Assembly: GCA_964640225.1 (NCBI GenBank)
Contig: CAZXFI010000023.1
Coordinates: 1 to 7,215, forward strand
Source of the DNA: JAGLWW01 sp964640225
GTDB lineage: Archaea; Aenigmatarchaeota; Aenigmatarchaeia; PWEA01; JAGHBM01
DNA length: 7,215 nucleotides
Direction: 5' to 3'
The translations under genes and the position numbers were made by a program. How positions within the stretch are numbered: position 1 is the first letter of the stretch; every line of letters starts with the position of its first letter. Under the pieces are notes generated by a model. The model was not told the DNA's origin. It ran no database searches and was given only the letters and a program-made list of their open reading frames with translations. Shown in pieces: positions 1-6,302 of this stretch.

Positions 1-647
1 CTGAGACTCACTTCACCACAGGAGGTTTAGTTATATCAGGAGAATTTCACGGAGAAGACTCTGACAACAACCCTTACGGGTACGGCGTGGACAGCACAGA
101 GAGCAAGGTAAAGGCCCACGTGGAAAACGGCATAATAGAATACCAGTTCAAGAAGAACGACAACTATGAGCCCATGTACGGAGATGCAGGCCAGGAATCT
201 TACACATGGATAAACACTTTGGGAACAGGAGACCTTGCGTGGAGAACCACTTCAAACTATGCGCAGATGAGAAACTCAAACTACGGATGGCAGGCAAACG
301 ACCAGATAAAGGCTACAGGACAGCATGAGATATATCACTCTTTCAGCATAAATGAAAACGAGGGAGCAGATATGTACGTGCTTGCAGACGCAAACACGGA
401 AATAACAGACATGTGCGAAGACCACTGGGGTTCATCCTACAAGTTCGGCAAGGGCTGCGGATGCTACACGAACGCAAACGTTGAAATAACAGGCGGTTCG
501 GGAAGCTTTGATATGAACGCATACGCGGACAACCAGATAACCACAGACACAGGAATAACAGTGTCCGGTCCGGGCTCGCACTACAACGTGCACGCTGACT
601 TCGGTACAGGATTCCAGTTCAGCAACTTTGCGCTGGAAGGAAACTAA
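1..647 (+). CDS. 3' part of a secreted-looking beta-rich protein of unknown function (5' truncated)
   Basis: The frame is open from the first complete codon at position 3 to TAA at 645-647, giving 214 residues. The GTG at 87 lies inside this open frame with no ribosome-binding site, so the true start is before the window. The visible part is rich in Gly, Asn, Tyr, Thr and Asp, and alternates polar and aromatic residues as extracellular beta-proteins do. A short motif of the form A-[N/D]-x-[Q/E]-I-[T/K] recurs at about 294, 390, 474 and 525, suggesting stacked beta strands. Three Cys sit close together around 412-465 (one in MCED, two in GCGC). No transmembrane segment or basic tail precedes the stop, so this end is not membrane anchored. 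I do not recognise the family. Secretion is inferred from composition and from the neighbouring surface-protein genes; the signal peptide would be outside the window. Confidence 0.85.
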   Translation, partial: ETHFTTGGLVISGEFHGEDSDNNPYGYGVDSTESKVKAHVENGIIEYQFKKNDNYEPMYGDAGQESYTWINTLGTGDLAWRTTSNYAQMRNSNYGWQANDQIKATGQHEIYHSFSINENEGADMYVLADANTEITDMCEDHWGSSYKFGKGCGCYTNANVEITGGSGSFDMNAYADNQITTDTGITVSGPGSHYNVHADFGTGFQFSNFALEGN

Positions 648-661
648 AAAAACAGACTTTT

Positions 662-694
662 CGGGCGAAAGCCCGCCTTTCCTTTTATTTTTTT
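662..694 (+). terminator. Hairpin plus T-tract terminator after the first gene
   Basis: A five-base-pair GC stem (CGGGC at 662-666 with GCCCG at 671-675) closes a GAAA tetraloop. It is followed within a few bases by a pyrimidine-rich run ending in TTTTATTTTTTT (683-694). It lies 14 bases after the stop codon of the first gene. T-tracts are the main archaeal termination signal and the stable GNRA hairpin would add to it. It separates the first gene from the promoter of the second. Confidence 0.7.
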
Positions 695-708
695 CGGAGA
701 GGGAGAAA

Positions 709-730
709 ACAAAGATATAAATACTTTTGT
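709..730 (+). promoter_or_regulatory. Archaeal promoter (TATA box 716-723) of the basic-tail membrane protein gene
   Basis: TATAAATA at 716-723 is preceded by a purine-rich stretch (AAAGA, a plausible BRE) and lies 52 bases before the ATG at 768. With TATA about 26 bases before the start site, transcription would begin near 745-750 and leave a leader of about 20 bases. The 12 bases TATAAATACTTT are repeated exactly at the next gene's promoter. The box is centred in a small inverted repeat, ACAAA (709-713) and TTTGT (726-730). A second TATA-like TTATAAA at 744-750 would give a leaderless transcript and is a weaker alternative. Confidence 0.65.
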
Positions 731-767
731 ATTTACTATATAGTTATAAAATAAGTGGGGGTTGAAA

Positions 768-2324
768 ATGAGAGAAAAAATCTTGTACGTTTTCTTCATA
801 TCAATTATTATTTTGTCCGGTTTTTCCCTGGCGGACGCCAACGTGACCACAAACGTGGAGACAACGGGAGTGGTGCATTCCACGCACGACGTAAGGACCG
901 ATGACGAAGTCTACGTATACATAAACGGCGTGGACTGGAGCGGCCTGCCCTATTACATAACAGAAAGCGAGGACAAGTGGAACGACAACGGGCTTGACGC
1001 GAACGACCTGGCCGAGCTTTTGGAAAAGATAGAGGGCTACAGGGCCGGGCAGAACGTTGAAATTTCACAGGACGAATACGACGTGCTGATGTCGCTTCTG
1101 TCATTGTCGGGCATGGAAATAACCGACTTCTACAACTCACAAATTTCCCCTGTCCTGAACGAGCACTACGGCATGATTCAGGAGGCCTTCTACAACATAG
1201 AGACGTTTCACATGACTATGGAGAAGCTTTACCCTGACGTTTACTGCGAGTCAAGGCAGGAAGTCATGAAGAAATACGGCCTCAAAAGCGTCAAGTGCGG
1301 CCTCCACTCCAAGCAGTGCTACAACGGGAATTACTACCCGCACGAGGGCGGCCTGGACTACTGTGTTTACACGGATGACGAGAATCGCGCGGAGGAGGGC
1401 CTTGGAATAAGAATGAAGGACATGGAAATTTATGACAGCGAGGAGCAGAGCCTCACGACTTTCAGGATAGACCTGTTCAACCAGGGTGAGGAGACGCTGA
1501 ACCCTGTGCTGAAAGTGGACATAAAGAAGTGGGAAAACACGCTGGGCCACTTTGAGCAGGAACTTGGAGAGGTGGAGCAGGGCGGCTCCAGAACCTACTA
1601 CGTGGCATGGGACAACTCGGAGCTAAAGCCGGGTGATTACACCGCAAGGGCCACGGTTTACCTGGGAAGGAAGGAGATACTAAAGGACATAGACTTCACG
1701 ATTCTCAGGGAAGGTTCCCTGGCAAAGAACGGGGAGATAGTTTCCCTGGAACTCAAGGGCGAGCCCCTTACCTATCAGGAAATAGCCATAGAAACGATGA
1801 TAAAGAACCACGGAACCGTTCCCACGGTGTTCCAGGTAACCGGAGAGGTTTACAGGGACGGGGAGAAGCTGGAAACCATAGAGAGCGGAAAAGTCATGAT
1901 AAAACCCGGGGAAACCGGCCCGCTTAACATGGGCTACAGGGTTCCGGATCTGGGAGAATACGAGGTAATCGCAAAATCAAACGACAACATGGAAGACATG
2001 CTGGTTTTTGAGGCGGTTCCCTCAACCCTTACCGGAAGGTTCCTAAGTTCACCTGGAGGGGCCGTGCTGGGAATGCTTTTCATACTGGCGGTGGCGCTTT
2101 ACGGACTGAGATTTTCCTACCGCAAGATAAGCAAAAAGGGCACAGTGGAACTGGTGAGGCCTCTGAGGAACACATACAAGCCGGCAGCCCCGGTCAAGAC
2201 CGCAAGGAAAAAAACAGCAAAAACCACAAAGAAAACCTCTAGGAAAAAGACCGCGAAAAAGAAAACAGCCGCAAGAAAGAAGCCCAGGAAAACCGCAGTG
2301 AAAAAGGCCTCAAGAAAGAAGTGA
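768..2324 (+). CDS. Secreted, single-pass membrane protein with Ig/CARDB-like domains and a histone-H1-like basic cytoplasmic tail
   Basis: The protein has 518 residues from ATG at 768. That start follows a G-rich ribosome-binding stretch (GTGGGGG, ending at 761) with six bases between; TTG at 762 is the alternative and adds two residues. Residues 1 to about 26 form a signal peptide (basic MREK, hydrophobic core, LADA before the mature end). Residues about 60-150 look mostly helical. Cys160, Cys177, Cys184 and Cys199 may form two disulfides. Residues about 216-313 and 317-417 are two beta-sandwich modules resembling CARDB/APHP Ig-like domains, with the typical 'NxGxx ... G ... Y' pattern. A transmembrane helix spans about 430-450. 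The last 47 residues contain 18 Lys and 5 Arg, no Asp or Glu, and much Ala and Thr. Signal peptide plus the positive-inside rule puts the domains outside and the tail in the cytoplasm. The tail could bind nucleic acid or an acidic partner; this is inference. No enzyme motif seen. Confidence 0.9.
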   Translation: MREKILYVFFISIIILSGFSLADANVTTNVETTGVVHSTHDVRTDDEVYVYINGVDWSGLPYYITESEDKWNDNGLDANDLAELLEKIEGYRAGQNVEISQDEYDVLMSLLSLSGMEITDFYNSQISPVLNEHYGMIQEAFYNIETFHMTMEKLYPDVYCESRQEVMKKYGLKSVKCGLHSKQCYNGNYYPHEGGLDYCVYTDDENRAEEGLGIRMKDMEIYDSEEQSLTTFRIDLFNQGEETLNPVLKVDIKKWENTLGHFEQELGEVEQGGSRTYYVAWDNSELKPGDYTARATVYLGRKEILKDIDFTILREGSLAKNGEIVSLELKGEPLTYQEIAIETMIKNHGTVPTVFQVTGEVYRDGEKLETIESGKVMIKPGETGPLNMGYRVPDLGEYEVIAKSNDNMEDMLVFEAVPSTLTGRFLSSPGGAVLGMLFILAVALYGLRFSYRKISKKGTVELVRPLRNTYKPAAPVKTARKKTAKTTKKTSRKKTAKKKTAARKKPRKTAVKKASRKK

Positions 2325-2328
2325 ACTC

Positions 2329-2354
2329 CGGGAACTGGTATAAATACTTTCCCG
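2329..2354 (+). promoter_or_regulatory. Promoter (TATA box 2339-2346) inside an inverted repeat, upstream of the VWA surface protein gene
   Basis: TATAAATA at 2339-2346 lies only 14 bases after the stop of the preceding gene and 59 bases before TTG at 2398. Transcription should start near 2366-2370, giving a leader of about 30 bases. The box is bracketed by an exact 6-base inverted repeat, CGGGAA (2329-2334) and TTCCCG (2349-2354). This could be an operator that blocks TBP binding, or a weak hairpin ending the upstream transcript. The 12-mer TATAAATACTTT is identical to that of the upstream gene's promoter. Confidence 0.6.
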
Positions 2355-2384
2355 CAAAGCTTAATTATTACAAAAACAAAATAT

Positions 2385-2397
2385 AGGTGTGTTGGGG
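2385..2397 (+). promoter_or_regulatory. Ribosome-binding site deciding the TTG start at 2398
   Basis: AGGTG at 2385-2389 fits the archaeal anti-Shine-Dalgarno sequence and sits eight bases before TTG at 2398. The in-frame GTG at 2389 overlaps this motif, and TTG at 2392 would be too close to it. Starting at 2398 also gives a clean signal peptide beginning MKNKII. The GGGG directly before the TTG recurs upstream of the neighbouring genes. Confidence 0.5.
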
Positions 2398-5300
2398 TTG
2401 AAAAACAAAATTATCCTGCTTATAATAACAACATTAGTATTTTCTTTGTTTTCAGGAGTGGCTTTTTCCGGGGATTTGGACTCGGACCCGGACTACATTG
2501 AAATTGAGCTTAACGGAGACAGGAACCCCATGGGTTGTTCTCCACCGGGTTGTCCGCCGACTTCCACCACAACCGTGGAAACAACCACCACCGTAATCGG
2601 CGAGGAGCCGGACATGGAGGTGGACAAGTCCGCGGACCCGGATTCGTTCTCCATTTGTTCCCAGACCACCGTAAATCTTACCGTAACGGGAACGGGAGAC
2701 CCTTACGTTTCTTACTTCCCTGTTGACCTCATGTTCGTGATGGACAGGTCGGGAAGCATGTCCGGCCAGAAGATAGTGGCCGCAAAAACAGCCGCAAACA
2801 CTTTCGTGGACCTGATGGACGACTCAAGGGACAGGGCAGGCTTGTCATCCTTCGCAACCGGGGCCAGTCTTGACCAGGGGCTCACGTTCAACCACCAGGA
2901 TGTGAAAGATGCGATAAACGCCATGTACGCCTACGGCTGGACTAATATGGAGGCGGGACTGGATGTGGCAAACGACGAACTCACGGACAACGGAAGGGGC
3001 GAGGCTGTCTGGGTTGAGATTCTCCTGAGCGACGGGTACGAGAACTACGGGAGCGACGCCATGGATGCCGCGCAGGACGCGGCTGCGGCAGGAATAACGA
3101 TTTACACCATAGGCCTGGGCCCGAGCGTGGACGAGGACCTGCTCCAGGACATAGCCGACACCACCGGAGGGGACTACTACTACGCGCCGGACAGCTCCGC
3201 GCTGGAGGCGATATACGTGCAGATTTCCGAGGAAGTGCTTAACGTGGCAGGATTGGACGTGGTGGTCACGGACATAATACCGGACCACGCGGAATACGTG
3301 CCTGGAAGCCTGTTCACAACCTCTCCAGAAGGATGCTCTTATTCCGGCGGCACCATAACTTGCGAGCTGGGCGACGTGTCCATAGGCGAGAGCGAAACCG
3401 TGACTTTTAACCTGGTTTTCACCGAGTCAGGCACGCTCACGACTAACGTTTATCCCGATTCTGGAATATCCTACACAGACTACGAAGGAGAAGAGCAGTT
3501 CAAGCCTTTTCCGCTGACGGAAGTTGAGGTAGTTGCCTGTGATGATGAAACGTACTGCAACGGCGGGGAGTACTGCCTTGGGGGCGACTGCGTTGCGGGA
3601 GACCCGCCCGACTGCTCCTACCTGGACGACCAGTGCAACGAGGGCTACTGCGACGAGGGTTCGGATTCTTGCGAACAGTCCCCGATAAACGAGGGTTTGC
3701 CCTGCGACGACGAACTTTACTGCAATGTGGGAGAGACCTGCCAGGGCGGGGACTGCACCGGGGGCTCTACAAGAGACTGCTCCTTTTACAACATACTCGT
3801 GGAGGAATGTTTCTATATACCGGATGACATAGATTTCACTTTTGATTATTACCTTTTCCAGTCAGTCTGTAACGAACAGGAGGACGAGTGCACCGAGGCT
3901 CCGATTGGCTGGGAAAGCCTGATAACCCACGACTGCGACATTGATGAGTGCGAAGCGGAGTGCGAAGAGGGGGACCTGTCCCTGTGCACGGACACGGAGA
4001 CTTGCGAAGATCCCTACCTGAAGACAAGAACTGCGGAAGATTGCAGCGGCTTTTGCGAATGCGTTTACAGCAACTGGTCCCAGGGGGAATGCGACGTGGG
4101 CTGCGGCGCTTTCTGCGAGGACGACGAGGTCTGCGAAGAGAAATGCGCGGGCGATGTCTACTATTACAACGGAGACTGCGGGGAAGACTGCGACTGCCAC
4201 TACGACACGGAAGACTGCGACCAGTACGACGGGATAAAGGACCAGGAAACCAGGTGGGTGGAAATAGACCAGTGCAACGAGAAGGAGCAGGTCAGGTACT
4301 ACTACGAGGATTACGCATGCTCTAGCCCTTCGGGATGCGTTCTTTTTGACAGCTGGTACACAGAATGGGAGGACACCGGAGAGACCCGGCACAAGCCCGA
4401 CGGAACCGAATGCGACGACGGGCTTTACTGCACCGTGGAGGACCAGTGCACCCAGGGAGACTGCTCCGGCATCGCGAGGGACTGCTCCGGCTTTGACGTG
4501 CTGGTGGAGGAATGTTTTTACGTGCCTGACGGCATAGACTTTACCTGGGATTTTTACGATTTTGACTCGGTTTGCGACGAAGACAGGGACGAGTGCACAG
4601 AAGCACCTGTTGGCTGGGAAAACCTGATAACCCACGACTGCGACATAGAGGAGTGCGAAGCGGAGTGCGAAGAGGGGGATTTGGATCTGTGCACGGACAC
4701 GGAAAGATGCGAAGGCCCGAAGATGGAAACAAGGGCAGCGGAGAGCTGCAGTGGCTTTTGCGAATGCGTTTACGGCGACTGGTCAGAGGGCTCCTGCGAC
4801 TCTGAGTGCGGGGCCCAGTGCGAGACAGGGGAGGACTGCGAGTCCGGCGTGTGCCTTGACGACTGCACCTGCCAGCCCCCGTGCGAGATAACACTGGATT
4901 CATACTCATGCGAATACGACTATGAGCGCGGCCTTTGGGTGGTGAACGGAACCGCTTCCTGGTCAGGGGGTGACCATGCGCACCTGGAAATACACTGCGA
5001 CATAGACGGGCCTTTCTACTACTCGCCTTTCACCAGGTCAAAGAATCTTTCCTATGCGGGTACCTACTCTATAAGGGGCCTGGTTCACGATTACTACAAC
5101 AACATGCTCTGCTACACGCCTTACGAGTACGTGGACTGTGAACCTGTAACGACTACCACCACCGAGGAAACCACCACAATAGAGACTACAACCACTTCAA
5201 ACACCACTACAACGGTGGAAACCACAACCACCATGGACACCACCACCACAACCAACACAACCACGACTGTGAACACCACGACTACCGTGGACACGACAAC

Positions 5301-6135
5301 AACCGTGGAGGAGGACTCGGACGAGGACGGAGTCCCGGATTCGCAGGACAACTGCCCTTCCACTTACAATCCGGACCAGCTTGATGTGGACGAGGACGGG
5401 GTGGGAGACGTGTGCGATAATTGCCCCGAGAATTACAATCCCGAACAGGAAGACTACGACCAGGATGGCATGGGGGATACGTGCGACGAAGACGACGACA
5501 ACGACGGCTCCCCGGACGGGGAAGACTGTGACGACCAGGATTCTGAGGTCTACCCGGGAGCAGATGAGCTCTGCGACGGAAAGGACAACGACTGTGACGG
5601 GGATATAGACGAAGGCTGCGGGGGCGGCGGAAGCCCCGGTGGCGGAAGTTCCAGTGGTGGTGACGTGGAACTGGAGTGCGGCAACGAGATATGCGAGACC
5701 GGGGAGGACTTCTGCAACTGCCCGGAAGACTGCGAGCCGGAACTGGAGTGCGGCACATGCGAGCAGAATGTCTGCAAGCTGCGCTGCGAGACCTGCACCT
5801 ACGAGGAGGAAGTGTGCGAGCCCGTGGCGGACTGCTGCGGCAACGGAGTGTGCGAAGATAGCGAAGCTTACTCAAGCTGCCCGGAAGATTGCGAACCCGT
5901 GGTGGGATTCGAGGAGAACGGAACTGACGGCGAAATAAAACTGGAAGATAAGGAAACTCCGCAGGGCGCGACCGGACTGGTAATCGGCTCGCCTGCAATC
6001 TGGGCTGTCCCGATATTTTTCCTGATTATTTTTGTGCTGTTCCTGCTGATATGGAAAAAGAAATGGATATTCGGCGAAGGCAGGGAAAAGAAAAGCGCCA
6101 TGAAAACCGAGGACCTTTCTACTTTCTTTTTGTAA
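2398..6135 (+). CDS. Giant VWA-domain surface protein with Cys-rich stalk, Thr-hexad linker, TSP3/MopE-like Ca-binding repeats and C-terminal membrane anchor
   Basis: The protein has about 1245 residues from TTG at 2398; GTG at 2389 would add three. Signal peptide: 1 to about 24. A Cys/Thr-rich tether (about 43-66) leads to a DUF11-like first half (72-105). A VWA domain (109-280) has a complete MIDAS: Asp116, Ser118 and Ser120 (DRSGS), Thr182 (TNMEAG) and Asp212 (SDG). The DUF11-like second half follows (285-380). Residues 381-828 are a Cys-rich stalk with CDDxxYC units at 381, 436 and 672 and a duplicated block. A beta domain covers about 829-915 and a Thr linker 918-971. Thrombospondin type-3-like repeats (973 to about 1040) run into a MopE-like motif (DCDD...VYPGA...CDGxDNDCDG, about 1042-1073). 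A Gly/Ser hinge, two CGNxxCE...CPEDC motifs (1094 and 1147) and a membrane helix (1200-1219) with a basic KKKW stop follow. VWA-MIDAS domains bind protein or glycan ligands through a divalent metal, so an adhesin on a long Ca-stabilised, disulfide-rich stalk is likely. The ligand is unknown. Confidence 0.93.
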   Translation: MKNKIILLIITTLVFSLFSGVAFSGDLDSDPDYIEIELNGDRNPMGCSPPGCPPTSTTTVETTTTVIGEEPDMEVDKSADPDSFSICSQTTVNLTVTGTGDPYVSYFPVDLMFVMDRSGSMSGQKIVAAKTAANTFVDLMDDSRDRAGLSSFATGASLDQGLTFNHQDVKDAINAMYAYGWTNMEAGLDVANDELTDNGRGEAVWVEILLSDGYENYGSDAMDAAQDAAAAGITIYTIGLGPSVDEDLLQDIADTTGGDYYYAPDSSALEAIYVQISEEVLNVAGLDVVVTDIIPDHAEYVPGSLFTTSPEGCSYSGGTITCELGDVSIGESETVTFNLVFTESGTLTTNVYPDSGISYTDYEGEEQFKPFPLTEVEVVACDDETYCNGGEYCLGGDCVAGDPPDCSYLDDQCNEGYCDEGSDSCEQSPINEGLPCDDELYCNVGETCQGGDCTGGSTRDCSFYNILVEECFYIPDDIDFTFDYYLFQSVCNEQEDECTEAPIGWESLITHDCDIDECEAECEEGDLSLCTDTETCEDPYLKTRTAEDCSGFCECVYSNWSQGECDVGCGAFCEDDEVCEEKCAGDVYYYNGDCGEDCDCHYDTEDCDQYDGIKDQETRWVEIDQCNEKEQVRYYYEDYACSSPSGCVLFDSWYTEWEDTGETRHKPDGTECDDGLYCTVEDQCTQGDCSGIARDCSGFDVLVEECFYVPDGIDFTWDFYDFDSVCDEDRDECTEAPVGWENLITHDCDIEECEAECEEGDLDLCTDTERCEGPKMETRAAESCSGFCECVYGDWSEGSCDSECGAQCETGEDCESGVCLDDCTCQPPCEITLDSYSCEYDYERGLWVVNGTASWSGGDHAHLEIHCDIDGPFYYSPFTRSKNLSYAGTYSIRGLVHDYYNNMLCYTPYEYVDCEPVTTTTTEETTTIETTTTSNTTTTVETTTTMDTTTTTNTTTTVNTTTTVDTTTTVEEDSDEDGVPDSQDNCPSTYNPDQLDVDEDGVGDVCDNCPENYNPEQEDYDQDGMGDTCDEDDDNDGSPDGEDCDDQDSEVYPGADELCDGKDNDCDGDIDEGCGGGGSPGGGSSSGGDVELECGNEICETGEDFCNCPEDCEPELECGTCEQNVCKLRCETCTYEEEVCEPVADCCGNGVCEDSEAYSSCPEDCEPVVGFEENGTDGEIKLEDKETPQGATGLVIGSPAIWAVPIFFLIIFVLFLLIWKKKWIFGEGREKKSAMKTEDLSTFFL
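3703..4128 (+). repeat. Cys-rich coding repeat, copy 1
   Basis: This block (residues about 436-577 of the VWA protein) is repeated at 4411-4833. It begins with CDDxLYC, continues through LVEECFY, ITHDCDI and ECEAECEEGDL, and ends near CSGFCECVY. It contains about 20 Cys, probably paired. The two copies are offset by 708 bases at the start and 705 bases after a one-codon deletion in copy 2. Confidence 0.9.
4411..4833 (+). repeat. Cys-rich coding repeat, copy 2
   Basis: Copy 2 of the block at 3703-4128 (residues about 672-812). Stretches of 24 and 29 bases are identical to copy 1, including silent codon positions (4622-4645 and 4651-4679), while other parts have diverged. The 94-residue spacer between the copies (4129-4410) is a different Cys/Tyr-rich segment ending in TRHKPDGTEC. 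Confidence 0.9.
5185..5310 (+). repeat. Seven 18-base tandem repeats encoding a Thr-rich hexapeptide linker
   Basis: Seven tandem units encode TTTTSN, TTTTVE, TTTTMD, TTTTTN, TTTTVN, TTTTVD and TTTTVE. A looser Thr-rich lead-in starts at 5149. Three NTT sequons make it a likely site of N-glycosylation as well as O-glycosylation, so it probably forms a stiff extracellular spacer between the beta domain and the calcium-binding repeats. One similar unit (VETTTTV, near 2575-2594) also occurs next to the signal peptide. Confidence 0.95.
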
Positions 6136-6148
6136 TCTTTCCGCGGAA

Positions 6149-6177
6149 TTTTGTTTAATTTTTTTTCAGGCCTGAAA
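6149..6177 (+). terminator. T-rich terminator and 14-base palindrome after the VWA gene
   Basis: The 3' flank of the VWA gene has TTTTGTTTAA followed by eight T (6159-6166), a typical archaeal U-tract terminator 13-31 bases past the stop. It overlaps a perfect palindrome, TTTCAGGCCTGAAA (6164-6177). The palindrome follows rather than precedes the T-run, so it is not a classic intrinsic terminator hairpin for this strand. Confidence 0.5.
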
Positions 6178-6239
6178 GAAAGATTTAAACTTATATTTAT
6201 ATTAGTATCTTCCCACTGGAAAGTGACACGATACTATTA

Positions 6240-6302
6240 TTTATATCTAGCAGTCTAAAAACAGATTAAGTAAATTTTTAATAAGTGTAGGGGTGGTAAT
6301 TG
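6240..6302 (+). promoter_or_regulatory. Probable TATA box (6240-6247) and G-rich leader of the last gene
   Basis: TTTATATC at 6240-6247 is a good archaeal TATA match 63 bases before GTG at 6303, a spacing like that of the VWA gene. Another AT-rich candidate (TTTAAACTTATATTTATA) lies at 6184-6201. AATAAGTG at 6280-6287 followed by GGGGTGG (6290-6296) matches the AATAAGTG plus GGGGG leader before the gene at 768. GGTG at 6292-6295 is seven bases before GTG 6303 and is the likely ribosome-binding site. An in-frame TAA at 6297-6299 limits the start to TTG 6300 or GTG 6303. Confidence 0.5.

Noticed and set aside
87..89. GTG as the start of the first gene
   Set aside because: The frame is open upstream to the window edge with similar residue composition, and no ribosome-binding site precedes it.
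644..883. Minus-strand open frame (79 codons) across the first intergenic region
   Set aside because: It runs through the terminator and promoter and overlaps the signal peptide of the next gene. Its composition reflects AT-rich non-coding DNA.
3862..4635. Minus-strand open frame (257 codons)
   Set aside because: It is a shadow of the duplicated Cys-rich block, and its own internal repeats simply mirror that duplication. It has no promoter or ribosome-binding site of note.
5149..5310. CRISPR-like tandem repeats
   Set aside because: The 18-base units are contiguous, have no spacers and stay in frame within a coding region, so they encode a Thr-rich linker.
5282..5998. Long minus-strand open frame (238 codons)
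   Set aside because: It is antisense to the TSP3/MopE and Cys-rich coding region. Its product is Arg/Pro/Ser-rich low complexity as expected from the reverse complement of Asp/Gly/Cys-rich codons, and the + strand has clear domains.
6136..6302. Possible small RNA or tRNA in the longest intergenic gap
   Set aside because: No tRNA-like or other stable fold was found by eye; the 167 bases hold a T-tract, a palindrome, AT-rich promoter candidates and a leader.
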